Source of the DNA: Roseitalea porphyridii
GTDB taxonomy: Bacteria > Pseudomonadota > Alphaproteobacteria > Rhizobiales > Rhizobiaceae
Direction of reading: 5' to 3'
DNA: 64,000 bases
Assembly: GCF_004331955.1 (NCBI RefSeq)
Contig: NZ_CP036532.1
Span: forward strand, 868,001-932,000
This document shows, piece by piece, positions 8,491-19,516 of this stretch. The notes under the pieces are model-generated. The model was not told where the DNA came from. It worked only from the letters and a program-made list of their open reading frames with translations, and did not search any database. Position 1 is the stretch's first letter, and each line of letters opens with the position of its first letter. The position numbers and the translations under genes are program-made.

Positions 8491-8571
8491 CGGACGCCTC
8501 ACGCGCTGTTTAATCGGTCTTTCACTGCCCCACGTCTACAATGCGGGCGGGACCATGCCGCCGGGGACACG

Positions 8572-9405
8572 ATGACCGAGCAGCGCGACACGATACTGGA
8601 TCGACTGGGCCGCTGGCTGGCCGGCAGGCTGGAAGCCGAATCGTCCGGCTATCAGCCCTATACGCCGTCCGACCCCGCCACGCTCTACCGCGCGCTCGAA
8701 CCGGGCGATGTCCTGCTTGTCGAAGGCAACCGGCAGATCTCTGCCGCCATCAAATATCTCACCCAGTCCACATGGAGCCATTCGGCGCTCTATGTCGGCG
8801 ATGCGCTCGACGAGGAAGACGCCAACGGCCACCGCAAGCGGCTGGTCGAGGTCAATCTTGGCACCGGCTGCACCGCCGAGCCGCTGGAGAAATACGCCAC
8901 CTACAACACCCGCATCTGCCGCCCGGGGGGGCTGACACCCTCCGACCGGCAGGCCGTGGTCGATTTCATGGTCGGCAAGATCGGCCTGAAATACGACAAC
9001 AAGAACATCGTCGACATGCTGCGCTATTTTCTGCCGACCCCGCCGGTGCCGGTGCGCTGGCGCCGCCGGCTGATCCAGTTCGGCTCGGGTGATCCGACCC
9101 GCGCGATCTGCTCGACGCTGATCGCCGAGGCCTTCCAGCATATCCGCTATCCCATCCTGCCCGAAATCACCCGGGCGCCGGGCCGGGCCCGCGCGGTCTC
9201 GGACTATTCGCGCCGCGAGATCCTGCATATCCGCCATCATTCGCTCTATACGCCGCGCGACTTCGACGCCTCGCCCTATTTCGAGATCGTCAAGCCGACC
9301 CTGCGCTTCGGCTTCGACTACACGCGGCTGACCTGGCATCGGCCGGCGCCCGAGCGCGAGGCCGAGGCCGCCGCCCCCGCCGAACCGGTGGCGATGAAGG
9401 GGTGA
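8572..9405 (+). CDS. YiiX-like permuted papain-fold (NlpC/P60-related) protein
   Basis: A 277-residue predicted cysteine amidase or peptidase with the circularly permuted papain-like arrangement, in which the His comes before the Cys. The His motif is [12 protein letters not shown] (His about 70) and the Cys motif is [10 protein letters not shown] (Cys about 180). [15 protein letters not shown] at about residue 43 is the usual domain entry. No signal peptide is evident. Natural substrate unknown; relatives have been linked to peptidoglycan or lipid amide bonds. Confidence 0.85.
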   Translation: MTEQRDTILDRLGRWLAGRLEAESSGYQPYTPSDPATLYRALEPGDVLLVEGNRQISAAIKYLTQSTWSHSALYVGDALDEEDANGHRKRLVEVNLGTGCTAEPLEKYATYNTRICRPGGLTPSDRQAVVDFMVGKIGLKYDNKNIVDMLRYFLPTPPVPVRWRRRLIQFGSGDPTRAICSTLIAEAFQHIRYPILPEITRAPGRARAVSDYSRREILHIRHHSLYTPRDFDASPYFEIVKPTLRFGFDYTRLTWHRPAPEREAEAAAPAEPVAMKG

Positions 9406-9469
9406 TCTTCACCGCACGCCGCCGCACTTCGCGCTTTCCCGCCATCGGTTTCGCCCCTATATCGGCGCC

Positions 9470-11278
9470 ATGACACAGACCCCGCGCAGCCACATCCGCA
9501 ACTTCTCCATCGTCGCCCATATCGACCACGGCAAGTCGACGCTCGCCGACCGGCTCATCCAGATGACCGGGTCGCTCGAGGAGCGCGAGATGAAGGAGCA
9601 GATCCTCGATGCGATGGACATCGAGCGCGAGCGTGGCATCACCATCAAGGCCAACACCGTGCGGCTCGAATATGATGCGGCCGACGGCGAGCACTATGTG
9701 CTCAACCTGATCGATACGCCCGGCCATGTCGACTTCGCCTACGAGGTTTCCCGGTCGCTCGCCGCCTGCGAGGGATCGCTGCTGGTGGTCGATGCCAGCC
9801 AGGGGGTGGAGGCGCAGACGCTCGCCAACGTCTACCAGGCGATCGACAACGACCATGAGATCGTCACCGTCCTCAACAAGGTCGACCTGCCGGCCGCCGA
9901 CGTCGAACGCGTCAAGGCGCAGGTCGAGGAGGTGATCGGGCTCGACGCGTCCGACGCCATCGAGATTTCCGCCAAGACCGGGCAGGGCGTCGACCAGGTG
10001 CTCGAGGCGATCGTCAGGCATCTGCCGCCGCCGGCCGAGGGCGAGCGCGACGCGCCGCTCAAGGCGCTGCTGGTCGACTCGTGGTACGATGCCTATCTGG
10101 GCGTGGTTGTCCTCGTGCGCATAGTCGACGGCCAGATGAAGAAGGGCCAGACCATCCGCATGATGGGCACCGGCGCCAAATACCAGGTCGACCGGGTCGC
10201 CGCGCTGACGCCCAAGCTGGTCGTCATTCCCGAACTCGGCCCCGGTGAGATCGGCGTCTTCACCGCCTCGATCAAGGAAGTCGCCGACACGCGCGTCGGC
10301 GACACCATCACCGAGGACAAGCGGCCGACCGAAAAGATGCTGCCCGGCTTCAAGCCGGCCCAGCCGGTGGTGTTCTGCGGCCTGTTCCCGGTCGATGCGG
10401 CCGATTTCGAGGATCTGCGCGCCGCGATCGGCAAGCTCAGGCTCAACGATGCCAGCTTCTCCTACGAGATGGAGACGTCCGCGGCGCTCGGCTTCGGCTT
10501 CCGCTGCGGCTTTCTGGGCCTTCTGCACCTCGAAATCATCCAGGAGCGGCTGGCGCGCGAATTCGACCTCGACCTGATCGCCACCGCGCCCTCGGTCGTC
10601 TACCGCATGACGCTCACCGATGGCAGCGAGACCGAACTGCACAATCCCGCCGACATGCCCGACGTGGTCAAGATCGCCACGATCGAGGAACCGTGGATCA
10701 AGGCGACGATCATGACGCCGGACGACTATCTCGGCGCCATCCTGCAGCTTTGCCAGGAGCGGCGGGGCATCCAGACCGACCTTGCTTATGGCGGCAGCCG
10801 CGCGATGGTCACCTATGAACTGCCGCTCAACGAGGTGGTGTTCGACTTCTACGACCGGCTCAAGTCGATCTCCAAGGGCTATGCCAGCTTCGACTATCAG
10901 ATCGAGGGCTACCGCGAGGGCGATCTCGTCAAGATGAGCATCCTGGTCAACGAGGAGCCGGTCGACGCGCTGTCCATGCTGGTGCATCGGTCCGCTGCCG
11001 AAAAGCGCGGCCGCGTCATGTGCGAAAAGCTCAAGGACCTGATCCCGCGCCACATGTTCAGGATCCCGATCCAGGCGGCGATCGGCGGCAAGGTGATCGC
11101 TCGCGAGACGATCTCGGCGATGCGCAAGGACGTGACCGCCAAGTGCTATGGCGGCGATGTCACGCGAAAACGCAAGCTTCTCGAGAAGCAGAAGGAGGGG
11201 AAGAAGAAGATGCGCCAGTTCGGCCGCGTCGAGATTCCCCAGGAAGCGTTCATTCAGGTGCTGAAGGTCGACAGCTAG
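9470..11278 (+). CDS. lepA: Elongation factor 4 (LepA), ribosome-associated GTPase
   Basis: A 602-residue translational GTPase that acts on stalled or back-translocated ribosomes. All G motifs are present: [14 protein letters not shown] (G1), [12 protein letters not shown] (G3), LNKVDLP (G4) and SAKTGQG (G5). The LepA-specific C-terminal domain ends in [20 protein letters not shown]. The length is standard. tRNA-Gln lies convergently downstream. Confidence 0.98.
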   Translation: MTQTPRSHIRNFSIVAHIDHGKSTLADRLIQMTGSLEEREMKEQILDAMDIERERGITIKANTVRLEYDAADGEHYVLNLIDTPGHVDFAYEVSRSLAACEGSLLVVDASQGVEAQTLANVYQAIDNDHEIVTVLNKVDLPAADVERVKAQVEEVIGLDASDAIEISAKTGQGVDQVLEAIVRHLPPPAEGERDAPLKALLVDSWYDAYLGVVVLVRIVDGQMKKGQTIRMMGTGAKYQVDRVAALTPKLVVIPELGPGEIGVFTASIKEVADTRVGDTITEDKRPTEKMLPGFKPAQPVVFCGLFPVDAADFEDLRAAIGKLRLNDASFSYEMETSAALGFGFRCGFLGLLHLEIIQERLAREFDLDLIATAPSVVYRMTLTDGSETELHNPADMPDVVKIATIEEPWIKATIMTPDDYLGAILQLCQERRGIQTDLAYGGSRAMVTYELPLNEVVFDFYDRLKSISKGYASFDYQIEGYREGDLVKMSILVNEEPVDALSMLVHRSAAEKRGRVMCEKLKDLIPRHMFRIPIQAAIGGKVIARETISAMRKDVTAKCYGGDVTRKRKLLEKQKEGKKKMRQFGRVEIPQEAFIQVLKVDS

Positions 11279-11447
11279 CATCGCGAGCCGATGCATGCAC
11301 TGGCTGTCGATGGGGCGATCGACCTTATTCTATCACTCGCGGGCAAGCGGCATTCTAATGGGTTCAGAACGCGTTTTGCGGAAGCCGCAGGGCAGGCAAG
11401 CCGATCTATCAGCGCTCCACGGGAGACGGAGTATTGGGAGAGGGGGA

Positions 11448-11521
11448 TGGCTGGGGAACCTGGATTCGAACCAGGACTAACGGAGTCAGAGTCCGCGGGT
11501 CTACCGTTAACCTATTCCCCA
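11448..11521 (-). tRNA. tRNA-Gln (anticodon CUG)
   Basis: A 74-nt cloverleaf on the minus strand: acceptor TGGGGAA pairs with TTCCCCA, then discriminator G and an encoded CCA. The anticodon loop CTCTGAC gives CUG (glutamine), and the T-arm is CCTGGTTCGAATCCAGG. The U1-A72 first pair is typical of tRNA-Gln. Confidence 0.96.
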
Positions 11522-11710
11522 GCAGGCCGGCCGAACCGGGCGGCGGTCCGGCCCGCGACCGTCCATATATGGCCTCTGGCCGCGCGATGCAATCGGGGCG
11601 GCGCTTTTTGCCTTTGCGAAATGTGACACCGCTGTTACGCTTCGGGCAACTGCAGATAGCGCGCGTGCTGCGCCCATCGGGCTGCGCTGCGCGGGAAAGA
11701 AGATGTGACG

Positions 11711-13246
11711 ATGCCTGGACCGGACACGCTCGTGTCTCCGGCGGGCCCGTCGGCCCGCGACGAGGGCGGACCACGCTCGGGACGGGGCGACCAGGGTCTG
11801 ACGGACAGCGATCGGCATAAGCCTGCGCCGACCGGCGAGGCCGCGCGCCCGACTGACGACCGGATTTCCCGCGGCGAAGACGCCCGTGAGCCCGATGGAA
11901 GCCGAACGGATGGGGCCCACGCCGATGGCGCCTCGGGCGGTGCCGGAAGCGATGCGGGACCCTTCGCCAAGCGGCCTTCCAAGCGCGGCCGTCGCCGCCG
12001 TCGCCGGTCGACGAGCGCCGATGCCCCACCCACCGACAAGCCCGCACCGCAGCGCAAGGGACGCCGGCGCAAGCCGCGCGGTACGGTCGTTGGCCCCGCC
12101 CGGAACGAGGCCGGCCTGCCGGCCGACACCGATGCCGGGCCCGCCGAGCGCGCGCCCGCGCCTTCGGCGCCGCCGCAGGCCCCCGCCCTCGCCAACCGGA
12201 CGCGGCCATCCCAGGCCTATGCTGCGCTCGATCTGGGCACCAACAATTGCCGGCTCCTCGTCGCCGTGCCGGCCAGGCCCGGCGCGTTCCGCGTGGTCGA
12301 TGCGTTCTCGCGGATCGTGCGCCTTGGCGAGGGGCTCGGCGCGAGCGGGCGCCTGTCCGATGCGGCCATGGACCGCGCGGTCGAGGCGCTGGCGGTGTGC
12401 CGCGACAAGCTGATCGCCCGGCCGGTCGAACGCACCCGGCTGATCGCCACCGAGGCCTGCCGGTCGGCCGACAACGGCGCGGCCTTCCTCGAGCGCGTCT
12501 ATCGCGAGACCGGGCTCAAGCTGGAAGTCGTCGACCGGGAAACCGAGGCGCGCCTCGCCGTCGCGGGCTGCGGCTCGCTGGTCGACCGGACGGCGCGCTC
12601 GACGGTGCTGTTCGATATCGGCGGCGGATCGTCCGAGATCGCGGTGATCGATCTGGACCGGGGCGGCGGCCGCAACCTGTCCGACAACATCGTCGGCTGG
12701 ACCTCGCTGCCGATCGGCGTCGTCACGCTCGCCGAGCGGTTCGGCGGCACCCATGTCGATCCGGAGAGCTTTGCCGCGATGGTCGCCCACGCCGAGGACC
12801 TGCTGGCCGATTTCGCCGCGCGCCATCGCCGGTCCGGCGGCGGCCGCGACGATGCGTTCCACCTGATCGGCACGTCGGGCACGGTGACGACGCTCGCCGG
12901 CATTCATCTGGGCCTGAAGCGCTACGACCGGCGGCGCGTCGACGGGCTGTGGATGGCCGACCACGAGGTCGACCGGATCAACGACCAGCTCCTGTCCTGG
13001 TCGTTCGACGAGCGGGTGGCCAACCCGTGCATCGGCCGCGACCGGGCCGATCTGGTGCTGGCGGGCTGCGCGATCCTGCAGGCGATCCGCAACGTCTGGC
13101 CGGCGCGGCGGCTGCGCGTCGCCGATCGCGGCCTGCGCGAGGGCCTTCTGACCGAGATGATGGCCGCCGACGGGGTCTGGCGCCGCAGCCGCTACCGGCG
13201 CGGCCGGGCGCGCGGCCAGTCCGCCCCCAAATCCGGAGGGCGCTAG
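11711..13246 (+). CDS. ppx: Ppx/GppA exopolyphosphatase family phosphatase
   Basis: A 511-residue protein of the ASKHA fold that would hydrolyse polyphosphate or pppGpp. The catalytic core begins near residue 169 with [15 protein letters not shown] (phosphate 1), then [17 protein letters not shown] (phosphate 2) and [14 protein letters not shown]. The first about 165 residues are low complexity, rich in Gly, Pro, Arg and Lys with a basic patch [13 protein letters not shown], and probably disordered. A GTG at 11705 is an alternative start. rlmE follows one base after the stop, so they form an operon. Which of Ppx or GppA activity dominates cannot be told. Confidence 0.92.
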   Translation: MPGPDTLVSPAGPSARDEGGPRSGRGDQGLTDSDRHKPAPTGEAARPTDDRISRGEDAREPDGSRTDGAHADGASGGAGSDAGPFAKRPSKRGRRRRRRSTSADAPPTDKPAPQRKGRRRKPRGTVVGPARNEAGLPADTDAGPAERAPAPSAPPQAPALANRTRPSQAYAALDLGTNNCRLLVAVPARPGAFRVVDAFSRIVRLGEGLGASGRLSDAAMDRAVEALAVCRDKLIARPVERTRLIATEACRSADNGAAFLERVYRETGLKLEVVDRETEARLAVAGCGSLVDRTARSTVLFDIGGGSSEIAVIDLDRGGGRNLSDNIVGWTSLPIGVVTLAERFGGTHVDPESFAAMVAHAEDLLADFAARHRRSGGGRDDAFHLIGTSGTVTTLAGIHLGLKRYDRRRVDGLWMADHEVDRINDQLLSWSFDERVANPCIGRDRADLVLAGCAILQAIRNVWPARRLRVADRGLREGLLTEMMAADGVWRRSRYRRGRARGQSAPKSGGR

Positions 13247-13247
13247 G

Positions 13248-13940
13248 ATGGCGCGCAAGCCGGCCCGGCCCGGCGGCCGGTCGATCAACCAGCATGTGCG
13301 GCGCAAGCAGAAGCTCAAGCCGTCCTCGCGCCGCTGGATCGAGCGGCAGCTCAACGATCCGTACGTGCAGCGCGCCAAGCGCGAGGGCATGCGCTCGCGC
13401 GCGGCCTACAAACTCAGCGAAATCGACGACAAGCACGCCATCCTGACCCGTGGCGCGCGCGTGATCGATCTGGGCGCGGCGCCCGGCGGCTGGTGCCAGG
13501 TGGCGGTGGAGCGGACCGGCTCGACGCCCGAAGAGCCGCTGGTGGCGGCGATCGACTATCTGGGCATGGACCCGGTCCCGGGCGTCACCGTGCTGGAGAT
13601 GGATTTTCTGGACGACGACGCGCCGGGCCGGCTGATCGAGGCGCTCGGCGGCGCGCCGGACGTGGTTCTGTCCGACATGGCCGCGCCGACCGTCGGCCAC
13701 CGCCAGACCGACCACATGCGCACCATGCATCTGGTCGAGGTGGCCGCCGAGTTCGCCATCGAGGTACTGGAGCCGGGCGGCCATTTCCTCGCCAAGACCT
13801 TCCAGGGCGGCACCGAAAAGGCGCTGCTCGACCGGCTCAAGAACCATTTCGCCAAGGTCATCCACGTCAAGCCCGACGCCAGCCGCGCCGAGTCCGTGGA
13901 GCTCTATTTGTTGGCCAAGGGCTTCAAGGGCAGGGGGTGA
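13248..13940 (+). CDS. rlmE: 23S rRNA (uridine-2'-O)-methyltransferase RlmE (FtsJ/RrmJ)
   Basis: A 230-residue SAM-dependent enzyme that 2'-O-methylates U2552 in the A loop of 23S rRNA. The K-D-K-E tetrad is visible: [29 protein letters not shown] and [17 protein letters not shown] motif I is [11 protein letters not shown] basic N-terminal tail ([20 protein letters not shown]) probably contacts rRNA. It is coupled to ppx upstream. Confidence 0.97.
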   Translation: MARKPARPGGRSINQHVRRKQKLKPSSRRWIERQLNDPYVQRAKREGMRSRAAYKLSEIDDKHAILTRGARVIDLGAAPGGWCQVAVERTGSTPEEPLVAAIDYLGMDPVPGVTVLEMDFLDDDAPGRLIEALGGAPDVVLSDMAAPTVGHRQTDHMRTMHLVEVAAEFAIEVLEPGGHFLAKTFQGGTEKALLDRLKNHFAKVIHVKPDASRAESVELYLLAKGFKGRG

Positions 13941-14006
13941 GGCCCGGCGTCTGCTGCCGGTGCTGCGGACGGAGTGGCCATTGGTCGGGCGTCCGTAACG
14001 GGCGGG

Positions 14007-14024
14007 AAGCTGTCATTCGCTGCG
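14007..14024 (+). repeat. Degenerate repeat, copy 1
   Basis: AAGCTGTCATTCGCTGCG; 16 of 18 bases match the copy at 14055-14072. Confidence 0.4.
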
Positions 14025-14054
14025 CTGGCGAGACCATCTATGAGATACTGGCCA

Positions 14055-14072
14055 AAGCGGCCATTCGCTGCG
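14055..14072 (+). repeat. Degenerate repeat, copy 2
   Basis: AAGCGGCCATTCGCTGCG; together with 16111-16128 it brackets the DUF262 gene in direct orientation. Confidence 0.45.
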
Positions 14073-14295
14073 ACGAGTGCTGATGACGGCTCTGCGGAAG
14101 CGGACCTCCAACGAACATCAGCTCGTAGTGAGTACACAAGCGGTCGTTCTCGCGGGTTACAGAATCGTATGAATTCAGTCTAAGACGCTTGTTCCTGAGA
14201 GATGTTGTAGGGTTTCTTATGCCGTCGCGGTTGTCCCACGTCACCGATCGTGTTCCAAGGTATTCTTATTCATTCTGAAGCTTAGAGGTGTCTTC

Positions 14296-15933
14296 ATGTC
14301 TGTATCCACGTTGCTCGATGGCATCGAGAAGGGGCGCATCGTGCTTCCAGCAATCCAGAGGGACTTCGTATGGAATGAGGACAGGATCGAAAAGCTCTTT
14401 GATTCCCTGTTTCGGGGCTACCCTATCGGTGTTGTGCTGCTATGGGATACGACGGAAGCGATCCAGTACCGGACCTTCGTGGCGGATCATCGCCGCGGAG
14501 CAAAAGTGGCCTACAAGGTCCACGACGGGGATACGGTGCAGTTGGTTCTCGATGGGCAACAACGCCTGACCTCACTCTACATCGCACTGCGCGGCTCTCT
14601 CGACGGACGAAAGCTGCACTTCGATGTTCTTAGCGGGCGCAGTTCGGACGACGCGAGCGAGGAGAAGTATTCGTTCCGGTTCATGACGCCAGACGAGGCG
14701 AAGGCGCGGAATGCCGAAGCTCTCGAAGATGATGACGAGGAGGCGGCGCCATCGCATTACGTTGCATTGACAGACTTTTCCGGGCCATCCGCTCCCGGCA
14801 GCAAGCTACGCCGTAAGCTGACAAAGGATTTTGATCTCAGTGAAGAGGACGAAGACCGAGTTGGTGACAACCTGCAGAGGCCTGTGAACGTGATGACCGA
14901 AAGTGGTGGATTGCTCCAAGAGCAGGTGATCGACAGCGGACTTCCTCAATCGACACCACCCCGCAAGACCGTGTTCGACATCCTCGAGATCTTCATGCGG
15001 ATCAACACGCAGGGCATTAACCTGACAAGGTCGGACCTTATCTTGTCGATGTTACGCCTCCACTGGCCGGACGCGACCGAAGCACTGCCGGAGTTTATCA
15101 ATGATGTGAATTCGAAGAGCAGCATTCAGATCGACTCGGACTTTGTGATCCGCTGCATCTTCTCTGTGGCGGACTTGGGCACGCGGCTCGATATCGCCCT
15201 GCTGCGTAAGGCGAAGAACGTTGAGAAGGTAAAGGCGGCTTATGACAAGACTACGGCCGCAATAGGCTCAGCCATCGACTTTACCCAGGAAGAGTGTCGG
15301 ATTGGGTCAGTGAAGTTACTCAATGGTCTGAATACTTTGGTGCCCGTAGTTCACTACCTCGCTGCAAAAGAGAAGCCGATCGTCGCGAACGCCGATAAGA
15401 TGGACCTGCGCCGCACAATTTACTTGATCGCGTTCTCCGGGGTGCTGACAAAACACTCGGACAGCCGCCCTGGCGGCCTTATTCGCGACGCTCTCGGGGG
15501 CAACCCCGCGCATTTCCCCTATGACCGTGTAGCGCGCTACGTGAAGGCAAAGACTCGTATTGAGGGAGCAGACAACCAACTGTTTGGAAACCACGTTCCT
15601 CTGGCGCTGGCCTTGGTGCAGGGCAAAACGGACGGAAAGACACTCTACGCGCGCAACGTCGCGGAGACAGATCACATATTTCCACGCTCGAGGCACGGCG
15701 ATGACCCGCTGATCGACGACATCGGGAACCTTTGGTTCCTGCCTCAGCATGTGAATCGCAGCAAGACGGATTCTAAGCCCGCCATCTACTTGGCTGATGT
15801 GGATGATGAGACGCTAGAGTCTGCGCTAATCGACCGCGAAGACCTGAGGAAGAGCTTAACGGCCTTCGTTAGGGCGCGCCGAAAAAAGATGATCACAGCG
15901 CTGCAGGAGCGAACCGGAATCTCGTCTCTATAA
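14296..15933 (+). CDS. DUF262/DUF1524-like (GmrSD/BrxU-type) putative modification-dependent restriction protein
   Basis: A 545-residue protein with an N-terminal DUF262 ParB-like NTPase/DNA-binding region: VLPAIQRDFVWNEDRI, GYPIGVVLLWDT and LVLDGQQRLTSLY (DGQQR about residue 85). The C-terminal part carries an HNH-like DUF1524 nuclease motif: DHIFPRSR about residue 458 and LPQHVNRSKTDSKP about residue 487. This two-domain layout is that of type IV restriction enzymes GmrSD and BrxU, which cleave phage DNA with modified cytosines. It stands alone with lower G+C than its neighbours (rlmE and a permease), suggesting acquisition. Specificity and activity are inference. Confidence 0.82.
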   Translation: MSVSTLLDGIEKGRIVLPAIQRDFVWNEDRIEKLFDSLFRGYPIGVVLLWDTTEAIQYRTFVADHRRGAKVAYKVHDGDTVQLVLDGQQRLTSLYIALRGSLDGRKLHFDVLSGRSSDDASEEKYSFRFMTPDEAKARNAEALEDDDEEAAPSHYVALTDFSGPSAPGSKLRRKLTKDFDLSEEDEDRVGDNLQRPVNVMTESGGLLQEQVIDSGLPQSTPPRKTVFDILEIFMRINTQGINLTRSDLILSMLRLHWPDATEALPEFINDVNSKSSIQIDSDFVIRCIFSVADLGTRLDIALLRKAKNVEKVKAAYDKTTAAIGSAIDFTQEECRIGSVKLLNGLNTLVPVVHYLAAKEKPIVANADKMDLRRTIYLIAFSGVLTKHSDSRPGGLIRDALGGNPAHFPYDRVARYVKAKTRIEGADNQLFGNHVPLALALVQGKTDGKTLYARNVAETDHIFPRSRHGDDPLIDDIGNLWFLPQHVNRSKTDSKPAIYLADVDDETLESALIDREDLRKSLTAFVRARRKKMITALQERTGISSL

Positions 15934-16110
15934 CCGATAGCACACCGGGCATTGATCGGACGCGGCCAAAACCCTTTGCCACAACCTATGCGCAGAAGGA
16001 CGTTCGGGCCTGACCCACTTCCCATGCAGCCGCAACGCCAGAAGGTTATCTCGGACAGAACCCCAAGCTACAAACCGACGTCGTCCTGGCACTTTTCCGG
16101 TTGGTAGCGG

Positions 16111-16128
16111 GAGCGGCCGTTCGCTGCA
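16111..16128 (+). repeat. Degenerate repeat, copy 3
   Basis: GAGCGGCCGTTCGCTGCA, 15 of 18 identical to copy 2; it lies on the far side of the DUF262 gene. Confidence 0.4.
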
Positions 16129-16220
16129 GCGAGTCGAACTTGCAACGAGGGCTCGGAGCAACCCCGCTGAACTGGCGTTTAATGTCCGCTAAGGGCCGCA
16201 ACCTGACGGCCACCACCGCC

Positions 16221-17267
16221 TCACACCACCATCTGAAACAGCACGCCCGAGACGATCGCGCCGGTGACGCCGAGCGCCAGATAGGTCGCGAACACCGGCG
16301 CGCGCACCAGCGACCAGACCGCGGCCATGGCGGGGATCGAACTGACCGCGCCGGCGATCAGGAACGCCATCGCCGCGCCGTCGCTCATGCCCTGTTCGGT
16401 CAGGCCCGCCAGCAACGGGGGTGCGACATAGGAATTGAGGTAGGCGGGCATGCCGACCAGCGCCGAGACGACGATCGGGCCGAGCCCCTCGCCGCCGACG
16501 AGGCCGGCGATCAGCGAGGCGGGGACGTAGGTCACCAGCAGCGCTTCGAGCACGTAGGCCAGCGCCAGCCACTGGGCGAGGAAGGCGGCGTTGGCGCGCA
16601 GTTCGGCGCTGAAAATGTCGGTGCGATGCCCTTCGGCCCAGAACCGCCAGACGGGACGGCCATCGAACGGCGAGGGACCGCAGCCGCAGCCCTTGCGCAC
16701 GGTTCCGCGCGAGACCGACGTGAACAGACCGCCCGCCGTCAGCGCCTTGACGATGAACCCGCCCGCCAGCCCGAGGCCGACCGCGGCGACCGCCTTGCCG
16801 ATCGCGAACGGCCAGCCAAGCGCGGCTGCGGTGATCAGCAGCGTCGGCGGGTCGATCAGCGGCGAGGCGAGCCAGAACGCCATGATCGCCGACAGCGGCG
16901 CGCCCACCGCCAGCAGCCCGGCGATGAACGGGATCACCTCGCACGAGCAGAACGGGGCCAGCCCGCCGAACAGCGCGGCCAGCACGATGGCGCGGGTCTC
17001 GCGGCCCTCGAAGGCCCGGCCGATGGCCGCTTCGGCACCGGCCGCCTTGAGCCAGGCGATCAGGATCACCGCGAACGCGATGTAGGGCAGGGTGCCCAGG
17101 AACGCGGCCGCGGCAAAGCCGACGATCGCGTCGAACCGGGAAGGGTCGAGGAACGAGATGATCAGCGGAACGGCGATGACGATCGCCCATGGCGTCGCCA
17201 GCACGGCAAGCGGATTGGTCGTGCGCTCCGGCGTTGCCTGCGCGCTTCCGGTCTCGACGGTGCTCAT
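16221..17267 (-). CDS. UPF0718/ArsP-like permease
   Basis: A 348-residue polytopic inner-membrane permease (about 8-10 hydrophobic segments). The hallmark APFCSCEVIPFIAGLL motif of the UPF0718/DUF318 family is present, and a second cysteine cluster KGCGCGPSPFDG lies in a soluble loop. Characterised members (ArsP) export trivalent organoarsenicals. The start overlaps the stop of the upstream arsR-type gene (ATGA), so the pair is co-translated and the permease is probably induced by the ArsR ligand. The substrate may be a metalloid or another thiophile; the sequence does not decide. Confidence 0.88.
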   Translation of the reverse strand: MSTVETGSAQATPERTTNPLAVLATPWAIVIAVPLIISFLDPSRFDAIVGFAAAAFLGTLPYIAFAVILIAWLKAAGAEAAIGRAFEGRETRAIVLAALFGGLAPFCSCEVIPFIAGLLAVGAPLSAIMAFWLASPLIDPPTLLITAAALGWPFAIGKAVAAVGLGLAGGFIVKALTAGGLFTSVSRGTVRKGCGCGPSPFDGRPVWRFWAEGHRTDIFSAELRANAAFLAQWLALAYVLEALLVTYVPASLIAGLVGGEGLGPIVVSALVGMPAYLNSYVAPPLLAGLTEQGMSDGAAMAFLIAGAVSSIPAMAAVWSLVRAPVFATYLALGVTGAIVSGVLFQMVV

Positions 17268-17575
17268 GCGGCGTCCTCCCGATCGGAGGCGCTGTCGGCG
17301 CAGCATTCTTCGAGCAGATAGCCGCCCAGCCGTTCGAGATGATCGAACCGGGCGCGGTTGAAGACCGAGCGGCCCCGGCGCTCCTGCTCGATCAGCTCGG
17401 CCGAAGCCAGAAAGCGCAGATGGTGGGCGAGCGTCGAGGCGGCCATGGCGGTTCGCGCCTGAATGTCGCCGACGGTCAGACCCTCCGGACCCGCCTTGAC
17501 GAGCAGAAGCAGCACTTCGAGGCGCGGTTCCGAGCCGATCGCCGCGAACCCTTGGGCGGCCTGTTCGATGTCCAT
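17264..17575 (-). CDS. ArsR/SmtB family transcriptional repressor
   Basis: A 103-residue winged-helix repressor. The HTH is LTVGDIQARTAMAASTLAHHLRFLASAELIEQ. An adjacent Cys-Cys pair near the C terminus (LLEECCADS, about 91-92) could coordinate a metalloid ligand instead of the classic ELCVCDL site, which is absent. The ATG at 17575 has GGAG 6 nt upstream. It is the first gene of an operon with the ArsP-like permease and has a dyad operator immediately upstream. Confidence 0.92.
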   Translation of the reverse strand: MDIEQAAQGFAAIGSEPRLEVLLLLVKAGPEGLTVGDIQARTAMAASTLAHHLRFLASAELIEQERRGRSVFNRARFDHLERLGGYLLEECCADSASDREDAA

Positions 17576-17586
17576 CACAATCTCCT

Positions 17587-17610
17587 ATAGAACTAGATTT
17601 CTAGTTATAT
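17587..17610. promoter_or_regulatory. Probable ArsR operator
   Basis: An AACTAG-ATTT-CTAGTT dyad (17591-17606), with further outer pairing ATA/TAT. It starts 12 nt upstream of the repressor ATG and fits autoregulation of the arsR-permease operon. Confidence 0.65.
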
Positions 17611-17689
17611 CGTGATGAAACCCGTGTCAATCGGTGCGATGGGCCTTTTGCGATCGTGCGGGCCGTGATACGGGCCACTGCCAACGTGA

Positions 17690-19237
<1,548 letters not shown>

Positions 19238-19297
19238 GGGGCATCTTCGCGGCGGCCGTGCCGTTCCCTGACAAAGTGCCCGGCCTTCCCCTCCTTC

Positions 19298-19437
19298 GTC
19301 ATCCTCGGCCATGAGCCGAGGATCCATTCCGTGAAGTACCCGCTGGACGCTTCGGCATCAGAACGCGCCGTGTCGTCGATCTCATCACTGGTCGCGGGCA
19401 CAACGGAATGGATCCCTGGGTCAGGCCCAGGGATGAC
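19298..19437. repeat. REP-like inverted hairpin doublet
   Basis: Two 34-nt arms (19298-19331 and 19404-19437) in inverted orientation, 72 nt apart. Each arm is itself a 7-bp stem with a 5-nt loop, followed by the shared tail GATCCATTCCG. Arms match at 27 of 34 positions. The six stem differences form three compensatory base-pair changes. It fills most of the 279-bp gap after guaB. The architecture resembles REP/BIME elements. Confidence 0.8.
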
Positions 19438-19516
19438 GGCGCATGGCCGCGAAAGCTCGGACTATCCGGGGGGAGGGTGAGGGGCGGGCGGACCGTCTAC
19501 CCGTCCGCGTTCACGG

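Larger units (their letters stand above)
13941..14295. other. 355-bp gene-free region with eroded low-G+C sequence
   Basis: No convincing reading frame. G+C drops visibly over the last 200 bp, toward the DUF262 gene. Two copies of a short degenerate repeat (14007-14024 and 14055-14072) lie here, and a third is found beyond the DUF262 gene at 16111-16128. Confidence 0.6.

Noticed and set aside
9290-11296. 668-codon open frame antisense to lepA
   Set aside because: Shadow of a G+C-rich codon pattern: Asp/Arg/His/Gly-rich with no domain, covering a certain lepA gene.
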